The position numbers and the translations under genes were made by a program. A DNA stretch of 64,000 nt from Ampullaceana balthica (lineage: Eukaryota > Mollusca > Gastropoda > Lymnaeidae), in assembly GCA_944989445.1 (NCBI GenBank), contig CALYLW010000289.1:73984-137983 (forward strand), given 5' to 3'. The notes below the pieces were generated by a model that was not told the DNA's origin, did not search any database, and was given only the letters and a program-made list of their open reading frames with translations. This document shows, piece after piece, positions 1 to 12,969 of this stretch; within the stretch, counting starts at the first letter, position 1; each line of letters opens with the position of its first letter.

Positions 1-909
1 TAAACACATTGACTAAACACATCATCATAGTTGCAGAACTGTCTACACACATTGACTAAACACATCATCAAGTCAAAGAAATGTCTACACACATTGACTA
101 AACACATCATCATAGTTACAGAACTGTCTACACACATTGACTAAACACATCAGCAAGTCACAGAACTGTCTACACACATTGACTAAAATTATCATCAAGT
201 CAAAGAACTGTCTACACACATTGACTAAACACATCATCAAGTCACAGAACTGTCTACACACATTGACTAAACACATCAGCAAGTCACAGAACTGTCTACA
301 CACATTGACTAAAATTATCATCAAGTCAAAAAACTGTCTACACACATTGACTAAACACATCAGCAAGTCACAGAACTGTCTACACACATTGACTAAAATT
401 ATCATCAAGTCAAAAAACTGTCTACACACATTGACTAAACACATCATCAAGTCAAAGAACTGTCTACACACATTGACTAAACACATCATCAAGTCACAGA
501 ACTGTCTACACACATTGACTAAAATTATCATCAAGTCAAAAAACTGTCTACACACATTGACTAAACACATCAGCAAGTCACAGAACTGTCTACACACATT
601 GACTAAAATTATCATCAAGTCAAAGAACTGTCTACACACATTGACTAAACACATCATCAAGTCTCAGAACTGTCTACACACATTGACTAAACACATCATC
701 AAGTCAAAGAACTGTCTACACACATTGACTAAACACATCATCATAGTTACAGAACTGTCTACACACATTGACTAAAACATCAAGTCAAAGAACTGTCTAC
801 ACACATTGACTAAACGCATCATCAAGCCAAAGAACTGTCTACACACATTGACTAAACGCATCATCAAGCCAAAGAACTGTCTACACACATTGACTAAACA
901 CATCATCAT
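1..909. repeat. 42-bp minisatellite, runs off the left edge
   Basis: About 21 head-to-tail copies of a 42-bp unit whose core reads aactgtctacacacattg followed by actaaacacatcatcaagtc. The array is already under way at base 1, so its true left end lies outside the window. Variants swap cacatcatc for aattatcatc or cacatcagc and alternate in runs, which suggests local duplication of several units at a time. One unit near 765-795 is short by about 9 bp. The unit is a multiple of 3 and largely stop-free, so both strands stay open for about 200 codons (14-residue repeats). I regard these frames as accidental. Confidence 0.95.
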
Positions 910-1011
910 CAATCACACAATGGTCACAAAGATGAACACAGATGTCAGGTTCGACGAATTTTGTTTATTGTCATGTCTTCAAACTCTTGATCTTCTCGTG
1001 ATTAACACTTG

Positions 1012-1564
1012 GTTCGACAAGACAAGACAGATAGGCGAATAGATTTACAAGACAAGACTTCTGGGCGAATAGATTTACAAGACAAGACAGCTGGGCGAAT
1101 AGATTTACAAGACAAGACTTCTGGGCGAATATATTTACAAGACAAGACTTCTGGGAGAATAGATTTAGAAGACAAGACTGCTGGGAGAATAGATTTACAA
1201 GACAAGACTGCTGGGAAAATAGATTTACAAGACAAGACTGCTGGGAGATCAGACAGACAAAACAAGTCTGATGGCAAAATAGTTTGACAAGACGAGACAT
1301 CCTGTGAAAATAGGTTGACGAGACAAGACATCCTGTGAAAATAGGTTGACGAGACAAGACTGCTGGTAAAATAGGTTGACGAGACAAGACTGCTGGTAAA
1401 ATAGGTTGACGAGACAAGACTGCTGGTAAAATAGGTTGACGAGACAAGACTGCTGGTAAAATAGGTTGACGAGACAAGACTGCTGGTAAAATAGGTTGAC
1501 GAGACAAGACTGCTGGTAAAATAGGTTGACGAGACAAGACTGCTGGTAAAATAGGTTGACGAGA
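1012..1564. repeat. 30-bp minisatellite with two subfamilies
   Basis: About 18 units of 30 bp. The left half (about 1012-1260) has the core gacaagacttctgggcgaat plus agatttacaa. The right half (about 1300-1564) has gacgagacaagactgctggt plus aaaataggtt and is nearly identical from copy to copy. The right half therefore looks like a recent expansion and the left half an older, diverged one. A 188-codon minus-strand frame with a 10-residue repeat is a by-product. Confidence 0.93.
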
Positions 1565-2980
1565 GTATGAAGAACTCAGTTACATCAGGATTAAAATTGT
1601 TTTAAAAAATAAATTAAAAAGAATCCTTTATGAAGTGTGTTTACAAATTTTTGAAATATTTTTCGTCTTGTATAAATTTCATGAAGTTAAGAAGCATTCT
1701 TCAAAATGGTGTAAATTTACAAAGAAAGAAGAAAGGTAACGGTAATGGAATTCTTATTTCTGGGTTTTCCCATATGAGCAGCTGGGTGACTGCACCAGAA
1801 CCTGCAAGGTTTGAATCCATTTCAGGTGGTTACAGGCTATAACGTGGAATGTGAGTAACAGGTTAGAGGGGGCGTAGTTTTACAGTAACTAGATGTGTAG
1901 TGGGGTGGGGAGAAGTGTGTGTGTTAATTAAAGCGTGTTTGAGTTAACTGAAGTGTGTGTGAGTTATTTGAAATATTTGTTTGTGAATAAAGGACTTAAA
2001 AGTGGCATTCATTGACACAGGGTACTAACTGCGCTGCTATTTGCACATGGAAGGGGAAAAAGGTGTGGGGGGTGTAAATGCTAGATAATTTTTGTATGGT
2101 TATGGCTTCAGTAGTAGGCGTTACGGTTTATATTCTAGTTATGGGGGTCTAAGGTTAGGAATCACCAGGGGAGTGTGCGGGTGTTTGTGTGGGGGTTTCT
2201 TGTGTGCTTTTGTGTGTGGGGGGGGGACGGATCAGCATGGAAACATGACATTTAACAATTCCCCCACAGCAACTTGGTTTCTTACAACAATACATTACTG
2301 GAGAGATCTCTTAGCAAGAAATCGCTCGTTTATTTTTATGCCTTTTCTAGGGTTTTACTTGGGGGTTGGGGGGGGGAGTGGGTGTCGGCGGATGAAATGC
2401 GACACAAGATTTTCGCTCAAAGCTAATTTCAAAGGCACACAGGAACTGATTGTCCCCATCCGGACGCCCCCACACGTGAAAACGGGGCACCCCACATGAC
2501 AGCAGCTTACATTTCTACAAAGGATCTTTTCAGGTCCACGGGGCTAAACAGAACCCCAGAGTTTCCTGTCAACGCCCTCACATGTTTGGGTGGTGGGATG
2601 GGGGAGTGGGGTGTGGGTATGGAGGCGACCATTTCCCCTGACTCACACGGGACCTTCAAATGTTAAGACGGTTGCTCACTTACAAAGTGCGCATGTCAGT
2701 GCAGACTTTGCGCACCATCCAACGAGCAACAAATGTGTACCTTATGTACACTGTTGGCAGGAAAACTTGCAGTGTGTTTACATCTATGGACGGATCATAA
2801 CAATGGCAGGCTGGGAGAGGTGGGTGGGGGTGGAGGGGGCACTTCTCTCCCCCACTTGACGTCACCAAGAGAGTCACGGGAATCAGAGCAACAAGTTGCA
2901 ACTCCATCTCCGAGGTATACAGCCGCCTAAACAAACGTCATCAGGTGTTTTGAAAATAGTGTCAACAGGAAATAAAACCA
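1565..2980. other. Unique DNA with a tRNA-like B box and G-runs
   Basis: There is no recognisable gene. Bases 1775-1850 contain gcagctgggtgactg followed about 20 bp later by ggtttgaatcc, close to the RNA polymerase III B box GGTTCGANTCC, so a decayed tRNA-derived SINE is possible. Several G-rich stretches (about 2160-2230, 2345-2385, 2590-2630, 2815-2845) could form quadruplexes. Open frames here, up to 135 codons, are of low complexity and not convincing. A TGACGTCA octamer lies at 2857-2864. Confidence 0.4.
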
Positions 2981-3088
2981 TAATAATAATACTAATAATA
3001 ATACTAATAATAATACTAATAATAATACTAATAATAATACTAATAATAATACTAATAATAATACTAATAATAATACTAATAATAATAC

Positions 3089-3146
<58 letters not shown>
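2981..3146. repeat. AAT-type microsatellite (12-bp then 3-bp phase)
   Basis: The first two thirds repeat a 12-bp unit (taataataatac); the last 40 bases are pure AAT. The 12-bp stage probably arose from a C-bearing variant of the triplet tract. The hydrophobic or isoleucine-rich frames across it are artefacts. Confidence 0.95.
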
Positions 3147-3839
3147 AAATACGTAAACAAAAAATAAATATTAATAGGCTTACATAATAGAAACTTTCCA
3201 GTATATATTTATGTGTTTAATGTATTAAAATTATACTTTTTTGAAACACAATTCAGAAACTGGCTTTTCTTTGCTAGGCTAAGAACAAAGACCGAATTCG
3301 GAGGTACTCTTAATTCTATACAACAAAATGGCCGCATCGTTGATGTTGCGTCATAAAATATAGATACCAGTATGCAATAGCCTAATAGTGCTTGTGGCTT
3401 TATTTATGAATATCACATTTTGGTTTTGAGAGTGGTCCAAGTACGCGCCCACCCCTCCCCACCCTCTTAGCAACAGACACACTTGCTCGCTCTCTTCTTC
3501 CTTGAGAGATTTCAGTTTCGAGAGTGTGGGAAAGTTATACAACGTTACGTTGCTTAAACTAAATGTATACGTTTTTTGTCCGAGAGGTTTCTGGGTGGGG
3601 GGGGGGCGGGGTTGGTAGTCGTGGGAGTGCAACAAGGGAATTTAAATAAAGGGAAGGGTTGAAAAGGTGGAAAAAATCTTCATTAACATAAATCTGGTTA
3701 ATCCGTCAGGAATTTTCTAATTAAGAAATAAAGTGGGGATTGCTTTAGAACTTAACCAGAAGCGGCAGTCTGGTTGTTTGAATACAGGATGTATGCCTTG
3801 ATACACGCCCCACGAGCACCATGGCTAGGAGTTAGACTT
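3147..3839. other. Unique AT-rich DNA, nothing recognised
   Basis: Mixed AT-rich sequence with one C-rich stretch at about 3445-3470 and its G-rich counterpart at 3592-3612. I see no coding exon, RNA gene or element end. Confidence 0.3.
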
Positions 3840-4011
3840 GATGGTGTGCTTTGTTTATATCTGATGGTGTGGTGTGTTGATATCTGATGGTATTTTGTGT
3901 TGATATCTGATGGTATTTTGTGTTGATATCTGATGGTATTGTGTGTTTATATCTGATGGTATTTTGTGTTGATAGCTGATGGTATTTTGTGTTGATATCT
4001 GATGGTATTTT
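3840..4011. repeat. 23-bp minisatellite, about 7 copies
   Basis: The unit is gatggtattttgtgttgata plus tct, with small differences such as tgtgtttat or gatagct. The 23-bp period rotates through three frames, so one amino-acid period spans three units. The array is short and mildly diverged. Confidence 0.92.
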
Positions 4012-5513
4012 AAATCATAACTCTTCAGTATCTTCTGAAACATTTACTTCACAAAGTTTGGCTGCAGCTCTCTGTATCGTGCGTCTTCCTCTAAAGACAC
4101 TGCGGTAAGTGGCTCTGGACGCCCAGATCTTGCGCTAAAAACGACTTCCAGCACATACCTTAAACAGAACTCGACTCCGCTAAAATACCGAACATAGAAA
4201 TGACGTCACATCGCCACCTCCCCTCATTCCTTGTTGCCGAGGAGGTGGTGAGGGTGGTGACACCCTCAGGCTTTCAAAAGTATGTCTAGACAATGGGAGC
4301 AATATGACCCGTGGTATCGCCCGTCTCGGAGAGATCAAAGCGGAATAGAACTGACTGGTTGTAACGGGTTAGAGTAATTTACTTTTCCTTGCTGTCGTGT
4401 CGTCAGACCTACCCCGCCCAAGCTCCTGGGGGATGGGGATATCAGTCATGACATGTAAAATCTGGTCACAACTGACACAGAAGCTGACGTAGTTTCTATG
4501 GGTATTTCAAGGATATTACATGGCGTAACCAACCTGTGATGATAAGTATAAAAAAAAATATCAAGATTCGATGTAAAATCGGTAAATATCAAGGTTATAT
4601 GAAGACGATCTGAAAGTTCCCCTTTAGTTTGTTTGGATGTATGTCATGGAGCGGTCATGGAAGATCTGGTCATAGATAAGTCATTGGAAGTTAAGGTCAT
4701 GGAGAGAATATTGGCATGTGGCATATGTAATGTTCGTGGAATGTTTGCTTCCTCACAGCGAATGGTATCCACCATTATGGAATGCAGATGATAATCAAAT
4801 TTGCACAACTCTGCTGAGAGCAAAATTTAACGCATGCACATTTGCACCGAATTCTCCATCGTTAAGTCCCTTTGATTTCGTAACTCAAAACTAATTACTT
4901 CCCTTCGATTTTTCAACTTTATTTCACTTGATATTTTTCCCATTTTCGAGTAGTTTTTTTTTCCTTCTAAAGTTAAGTCACAACAAGGGGAAACTTGTGT
5001 TTTTCCCCGATAGATACAAAGACCAGAGTTGTCTACTAAACACTTGAAATGAATATTTCCCCGGCTCTGACGTATTCAAGGGGAATTCACTTGGTCAACA
5101 TAAAAAGAAGGGGTAAAAAAAACAGACACGTATCAGACGGATATCGATTAGAGGAGTGAATGGAATCGATTCCACCGAGACTTCTCTCCTACCGTTCAAT
5201 GGAAGTGTGGTCTTTTGTTGGGATCGGCATCACTTTTCCCCCCACTGTTTACTGGTATCGATCTGAGATGTAATCTACCACACACGTCAGGACTGCGGCT
5301 CGGCTGTCGGAATGATGGCCACTACTACAAAAACCACGGGACAGCAGCTTTACGGATACATCGAGCATTCAGCTCACGCAGATATGAACGGGAAAGTCGC
5401 TTTACAGGAGTACAGATGCCCTATCACGTGATGTGCCTTTAAAGCCGCACTAAGGTTCGACGCACCAGAGCCGCATTGAAATAACTTAACTCGCCGCAGA
5501 ACCCACACCAGTT

Positions 5514-5514
<1 letters not shown>
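4012..5514. other. Unique DNA, no gene recognised
   Basis: Moderately complex non-repetitive sequence. TGACGTCA (a full CRE-type palindrome) lies at 4201-4208, and the palindrome ggaatcgattcc lies near 5160-5175. A 75-codon frame at 5215-5442 has mixed composition but no recognised domain. This could be intron or intergenic DNA. Confidence 0.3.

Positions 5515-5599
<85 letters not shown>
5515..5599. repeat. (CA)n microsatellite
   Basis: About 42 uninterrupted CA dinucleotides. The purity suggests a young, probably length-variable tract. Confidence 0.98.
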
Positions 5600-5602
<3 letters not shown>

Positions 5603-5837
5603 CACACCGACGTACACGCCAGAACATAATTATCTTCTTCAACGAAAGGGTTGAAGACGAAGCGCCACAGGGGAAGCTACTTCGATGAAAGAGAATAGAG
5701 GTTAATTATCTCCCCTATGTCTGGAAACTAATTACATTAATATTTTAATTTTTAAAAATTTGTCTTTTAAATGTTGCATTAATGATGTAATGATAAGCTA
5801 AAATAAGTAATATGTGCTTGTGGATTAACTTGCTTGC

Positions 5838-6238
5838 TTTAAAATACGTTGTCTGTTGTAAAATACGTTGTTTATTGTAAAATACGTTGTCTGTTGTAAA
5901 ATACGTTGTTTATTGTAAAATACGTTGTCTGTTGTAAAATACGTTGTTTATTGTAAAATACGTTGTCTGTTGTAAAATACGTTGTTTATTGTAAAATACG
6001 TTGTCTGTTGTAAAATACGTTGTCTGTTGTAAAATACGTTGTTTATTGTAAAATACGTTGTCTGTTGTAAAATACGTTGTCTGTTGTAAAATACGTTGTT
6101 TATTGTAAAATACGTTGTCTGTTGTAAAATACGTTGTCTGTTGTAAAATACGTTGTTTATTGTAAAATACGTTGTCTGTTGTAAAATACGTTGTTTGTGT
6201 AAAATACGTGGTCTGTTGTAAAATACGTTGTTTGTTGA
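5838..6238. repeat. 19-bp minisatellite with alternating unit types
   Basis: About 21 copies of a 19-bp unit, ttgtctgttgtaaaatacg or ttgtttattgtaaaatacg. The two types follow each other in doublets (38 bp) in the left half and triplets (57 bp) in the right half, so there is a simple higher-order pattern. Decayed relatives (ttgtttgttgaataataag and similar) trail on to about 6390. Confidence 0.94.
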
Positions 6239-9200
6239 ATAATAAGTTGTTTGTTACAAATGAAGTCGGCTACTATAAGTTATAAGTAAGTCTTCTTTTA
6301 TTAAATAAGTTGCCTGTTGTAAAATACGTTTGTATTTTGTTGAATAAGTTCAATAAGTCGTCTGTTGTTAAATATGTTGTATGTTGTTTATCGAGACTTA
6401 TACGATAGGACATTTATAGGACAATGGTTAATCAAAATTATTACGTGAATGGTTACTCGAGATATCGATTATCTAAAAAAATTTTTTTTTAAATGGAATT
6501 AATTTTAAGTAAATTTAGACTTATTTAAGTTTAGACTTAGACTCGGCTACTGGGATTCGAGCGACCAAGCAGTGACCCACCAAGCAAGATATCCAGACCC
6601 ACAATGCCATGCCACTAAATAATCAGATCTGTTAGCCTACCAAGTCACACCAAAATGTTAGTGACACATCCAAAGTCACTTCCCGTACAAATAATTTATG
6701 TCCTTGCTCCCCCGCTCCCCCGGTTTTCTACTGCTTTAGGTTGAACTCTGTTCCCCTTGATCTCTCAACAGATCTTCGACCCCTCTGTAAGCCCTTGATT
6801 CCATTTTCTCCTAACATAATCCATGTTAGTTTTCCATACCTGACTACAGTGATTCATCCCTGGTATGCTGCTACCAATCTCCTTTCCGCTCGTTTAAGAC
6901 CCGCCCCGCGAGACCGCTGTTGTAGTTTAAAGTCGTTTTAACGACACCCAGCGCATCCATCAAAAGACATTTTGATTGAGTCCAAGACACAGGGCACCAT
7001 TCATGTTTTCGATTTTAACTCGCTTGCAACGCTGGGGAAAGCCCTCGAATCATCCTCGTGCACTCTGTCATTAAAACTGACTCGCCAATGACAGACATTG
7101 TGGAGTGGTACAGCGCCTTGCAGTCCTTAAGAAGGACCACATTATGCATAGTCCTTCTGTCAGTCTTGAACTTACAAAGACCACTCAGTTACCCACTAAA
7201 CCCATAGCCCAGATCTTTCAGCCCTTCCTTCACTTTTTCGTCAATTCATTGAAAGAAAAAACAAACTTAGTGATGAAACTTCCCTCCTTTGCCCTCCCCC
7301 CTCCCCACTACGCCTTGTCAAATTGACTCAACGGTCGTCCAGATCCACGGGCCGCAGGAGGTCATGCCCCTTGAATCGTTTAAGGTTACGCCACCGCATA
7401 CCTACAGGCCGCCATTATTTTTCATCTCCGCCGCTGTTTATCAGGGGTTGTAATCTTACGAAGGAGGAACTTACCGCATGAGCTCCCTTGGACGTTCAAC
7501 TCCAGCACGGGAACATGACTTTTTTTTTACTGCCTCTTTAACCGGTTATTTCTCATCGTCTGAGGCATTTCTCAAGTCCTCGCGTGCCACTCATGCCAAA
7601 ACAGGGCTTCTATAAAGAATGACCAGCGGAGCCATGTGAAGCCCTTGTCACACGGATGGCATGAGGGAACACACTGCCATTTAATAGAATTTTTTTTTGC
7701 AAAAAATAACAATAATCCACCTAGATTGAATAAGTCGTATAAGACAAACATAACATATCAGGTACAGGCATGTTACGCCATTTATATGTTTATTACATCA
7801 TTGAAATATTTTTGTGGGTCTATAATGAAAGGGGAGACAATGAAGGGGTTAAGGCTAAGGGATCACGAGAAAGTTGCCGCCCATCATTTCTTTCTGAAGG
7901 TTAGTCGCATGTACCCTCCACCCACTTCCCACCCAGCCCCCCCCCACCCTCCACACACGCGTTACTGTTTTGAGGAGCACGACCTTTCACCCCCCCCCAC
8001 CCCCACACCACACACACTCGCAGCCTGGGCCTAGACTATAGGTGGAGTCACTGAAGTCGACCAATGATGCCATAAATTAGTTTCAGAGATACTGCTCTAC
8101 CGCTGGTCCTTGGCAACACAGCGTCTTTGGTTACCGTCAGATTGTTTCGTTTTCTACATAAAAATTAAAAAAAAACAAAAAACTTTACCGTAAACCTTAT
8201 GAAGAGTGGATTTTTTTTATTTTAGAATCTTTTATTTTTAAACGGCGATTTAAAGGAAATGTCTCGCGGCAAGAGATGGCATATTATTTACATGTTTAGT
8301 GTTGAGATTTACAGCTCGAGACCTTGAACTTTTGACATCTAGACAACTCAAAAAGTCGATCTGATTCTGAAACGAAGATGATTTTTATCAGTGATTCTCA
8401 GTCTGAAGCAACTACTCATTGCAAGGATTATTCAATGTCAATGATTGCAGAGGGCATGTTTATCAGTTGTCCGAAACACTTGGACAAGACATATTTATTA
8501 TGCCAGGGAGTACTCCCCCCCCCTCAAGCGATACTGTCCCTTGTGGTATATTTGACAGACTTCACAGAACGATTCCTCGTTCAATGGGGGCTCAGCAAAA
8601 AGTCCACTCGTCCGGAAAATTGTCTGGAGCTGACATGGAATTTCTTTACCATCAACTCTGTTCAACTAAGGAGATGGTATCTATGTCTGGTGTCTGTGAC
8701 GATGGCATTCCATCCCTCGGCGTGTTACCTCCCCTCGGTAACACCGTGACACAACATGGAGATGTAAACACAGACGAACACATGCGTTTGAAGGCCCAAA
8801 GGTTGCGTGACTCACAACCGTAGGCTGGGCTCGTTGTGTACATCATGTGTCTGTATGTGTACGTGTATGCGATGTTCGTGGTGTGGGTACTACGCAAACA
8901 TACAAGGATCATAATGCAAACACAGACGGACAATCAACACACACAACTACATCAAACACACAAAAATTACTCACATAAAAAATTGCGCACAATGATGTTA
9001 AGCACACATATATTTTACACACTTAAATGACGCAAGCATACGTTACGCACTCATCAAAACGACACAAGGAATAACGCACATATACTTTACAAACACAGAC
9101 ATACAAATCAGTCGGGGCTTCACCATACAAGGGGCATTTAATCTTTAATAAATAAACAATTTCATAGAATTAATTGACTTTTGAGAACAGTTCATTAATA

Positions 9201-9251
9201 TGTAGGACAACCACCAAACATACAAATAACAGAAAAAGACATAGAAAAATT
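6239..9251. other. 3-kb mainly unique stretch with a SINE-like head
   Basis: The longest stretch here without a clear tandem array. On the minus strand, about 6612-6538, tggcattgtggg (A-box-like) is followed about 45 bp later by gctcgaatccc (B-box-like), as in a tRNA-derived SINE head. Short poly-C and CCACCC runs occur at 7925-8010. Bases 8840-9075 are rich in ACACAN words. A single copy of the cttcac(c/t)atacaagggg motif at about 9117-9140 resembles the units arrayed at 11.2 kb. A mixed-composition open frame at 8407-8823 is listed separately. Confidence 0.35.
8407..8823 (+). other. Unassigned open frame, 138 codons, mixed composition
   Basis: This is one of the few frames over 120 codons that does not run through a tandem repeat. 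It is open from just after an in-frame TGA at 8404 to TAG at 8821-8823, with no convincing initiator in context. A pyrimidine-rich tract ending in CAG lies just upstream (about 8385-8401), so a terminal exon is conceivable. The middle is proline- and serine-rich and the C-terminal third is polar. I recognise no domain, and a second frame is open across the same bases, so chance is quite possible. Confidence 0.12.
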
Positions 9252-9846
<595 letters not shown>

Positions 9847-9848
<2 letters not shown>

Positions 9849-10579
9849 TTTAAAAACCACTACATTTATGTTTAAAAATTATAAATATTTTTTAAAAAAA
9901 CTTTTGGATGCCAAGTGTTATTTTTTAAAATTTTATAGTAAATACATATATAAAAAATAACTTTATTTGGAATGTGGACATTCGCGATGTGTGTGGGCAA
10001 ATGATAGTCTCCAGTGCTCTTTAATAATCACGCCAAATTGCCTCACTTTACAACACAGAAACGCCATACATGCCCCACCCCCCTTTTTAGATCCAGCGAT
10101 CTCCCCCCCCCCACCTTGCTATTCTAATTTATAACTCAATCCCACTAATTAGTAGGAGAATAAAGCTTGTGCACGTAGGTATATAGACAGTATGAGCCAC
10201 AACGACGGAGGGCTTCGTGGGCTGCTCAGCTTTATCTCCATCGTTAATGTCACCTGGGCCACCCCCCTCCCCACACCCCGGCGCCCCCTTACATTGCACC
10301 CGTTTCTCACTGTCGAGGCAATTTTGAAAGGGGGGGGGGCTTTGAGTTAAGAAAGCGCCCCCACTCTGATGTGAAAGCCCTCGCATCTGCTGATAAACTC
10401 GCCTAATTTTAGTGCATCCAGTTAGCAGGAATTTATAGCACGCACCCGGATTAGGGCGTTAGCAAACGGAGTTGTGGGGGTGGGTGAGAGAGGTGGGGGG
10501 GGGTAGTCGCAGGCGTCGATGGTTAAAATTTATTGGCAAGGACATGGACATGAAAAGTAAGTCTGATTGGTGTGGGGGC
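9847..10579. other. Unique DNA with C- and G-runs
   Basis: Begins AT-rich, then contains C-runs (10076-10112, 10260-10290) and G-runs (10325-10345, 10470-10505). No gene, RNA or element end was recognised. Confidence 0.3.
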
Positions 10580-10970
10580 CATGACAGACGATGTATGATG
10601 GATGTGTGCATCATGACAGACGATGTATGATGGATGTGTGCATCATGACAGACGATGTACGACGGATGTATGCATCATGACAGACGATGTATGATGGATG
10701 TGTGCATCATGACAGACGATGTATGACGGATGTATGCATCATGACAGACGATGTATGATGGATGTGTGCATCATGACGCACAATGTATATCAGATGTGTG
10801 CATCACGACGCACGATGTGTGATGGATGTGTGCATCATGACGCACGATGTGTGACGGATGTATGCATCATGACGCAAAATGTATAACAGATGTGTGCATC
10901 ATGACGCACAATGTATAACGGATGTGTGCATAATGACAGACGATGTATGACGGATGTGTGCACCATGTCA
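10580..10970. repeat. 32-bp minisatellite, 12 copies
   Basis: The unit is catgacagacgatgtatgat plus ggatgtgtgcat. The first six copies are close to identical. The later ones change cagacgatg to cgcacgatg or cgcacaatg, then revert in the last copy. This suggests two expansion steps. Confidence 0.94.
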
Positions 10971-11154
10971 CACTAAGAAACTCACACTATGTGAAATATT
11001 AACAGCTGCTTTGTGCTATACGAGAGGACAACTAGAGGAAAAGTTCCAGCTAACAGAATGCAATAGAGTCAGATAAGTGTCTTGGGGTATATGAAGGAAT
11101 GACAGGATTTAGATAGCATTATACAATTTGCTTCACTTGTTTCAAGATACATAG

Positions 11155-11400
11155 GACTTCACTATACAATCGGCATAACTATAAAAGAGGTTTCACTATA
11201 CAAGGGCATAAAAATAAAAGAGGTTTCACTATACAAGGGCATAAAAATAAAAGAGGTTTCACTATACAAGGGGCATAACAATAAAATGGGCTTCACTAAA
11301 TATAATGAGCAAAACAATACAAGGAGCTTCATTATACAAAGGGGCCGAACAATACAAGGGGTTTAGCTATACAAGGAGCTTCAGTATACACCTGGCTTAA
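11155..11400. repeat. 33-bp degenerate repeat
   Basis: Three good copies (about 11165-11280) of a 33-bp unit with core gtttcactatacaagggcat followed by aaaaataaaagag, then progressively decayed copies to about 11400 that keep cttca..atacaagg. A lone relative occurs at about 9117-9140. Confidence 0.8.
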
Positions 11401-12969
11401 CTAAGCAGGATGTCTCTCGACATAGCGCCTTGATGTGCAGGAGGTGTTACACCATAGAAGACTTACCTTATATTATTAAGCCCTCGCGGTACAAGTGGCC
11501 TCAACGATAATTGTAAAACTGTGATAAGAGCTGCTGTAAAAATACCGCCCCTCCTCCCCCTCCCCCTTTCCTGTAGGTGAAAGCAGCAAATAATTTCTGA
11601 GAAACTTTAAATTCTGAACATTTACTCATTCGGTGTTCTCCCATTCACTCCCCCCCCCCATACCAATCAGATTTAGCGCCCACAGTTCATTACTTCTCCT
11701 GATAAGCCATTAATAAACAAACCACTGCATCGATTCCCATCAGCGCAATCTAACGACCTTGAACTCATTCACTCAATAGCCAATCTGAACTGATCTAGAA
11801 ATGGCTTTCGAGGGCTCTGATGTCAGGGACGTCCTTATTATAGAGACATATAGTTTCTCGGTGTGAGTTATTGGCCATTTAGTGTATTTAATCTATGATC
11901 TTTGTAGAAATATATAATGTATTGTACACAAGTGTATCTGTGTCTGTAATCTAATCTCCATGCAGTTTAACTTAATTATATATATGTGTATGCAACTGTA
12001 ACTCATCTACATGACGTCATTTATGTGGACATTATCTTTGTGTACACAAATTCATTTCTTCATACTTCGTTTCTGTTTCATCCCTCAATTATACATTACA
12101 TGTAAACACAAAATACAAGTAAGTGTTTCAAAAATTGAAGAGGACAAAAAAATGATAATTAAATACAACAAAACCGAACTACAAGGGGGGACAAGAAACA
12201 AGGCGACTTTAAAAAGCCAAAGACTGATAAATGGGAAAGATAGAAGAGTCACTTGAAGAAATGGTCGGCCATAAAACGAAAGCCATAATTTAGCACGCCA
12301 GGCGGCTCCAGAAATAACCGTTCAGCGAACGGAATGCTCGCTTTAAGCTAACCGAGTTGAGCGGCCGAAATTTCAAACGACACCGTCTATTTACATCAGG
12401 GCTCGGGTGCACCCTGGGGCCACGACCTGGCCTGAACCAAAGTACCTGGAATTAGCCGGGGCCCCCCTAGCCACGTGTGGCATCTCGTCTGCTCATTAAG
12501 TCGACCAATGAGCGCTCAGACAAAGAAACACATAGAGACGCAGCCTCACATAACTGTGGTACTTGGGAGGGGGGGGGGTGGCTTCAACTGGTTATTTAAT
12601 TTCCGAAAAACATACATAGGGTAGTTAGTGGGGGTAAGGGGGGGTAGAGTTCACGTCTGCTGGGGATACTGTCTGGATGCTCAACTGGAAGACGATTAAA
12701 GGGACCAAATCTGTAAGGATTATCCCAGTGGATTACGGAGTAAAAGTCTATGAAGTCAAGAAACGTACAAGAATTAAGATAGTATCGGGTCCAGTAATGA
12801 ATGGAATATTTTCTCTAATATCTAATTTTATTTAGAGTTGAAAAAAGTGTGAACTTCGCACTTTATTGTTTACTTGAAGTATTTCATCTATACATTTAAT
12901 CCACGCATCTCAACAGAAGTGTAGGGATATTTTGTTACTGTGACTTAGAGTCTGACCAAGAGCTGTCAC
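11401..12969. other. Unique DNA with a GC-balanced island
   Basis: Mostly AT-rich. Bases 12290-12540 stand out as GC-balanced and CpG-containing (for example gagttgagcggccgaaattt and agccggggccccccta) and could be conserved regulatory or exonic DNA. TGACGTCA lies at 12012-12019, and G-runs at about 12565-12650. No protein domain was recognised. Confidence 0.3.
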
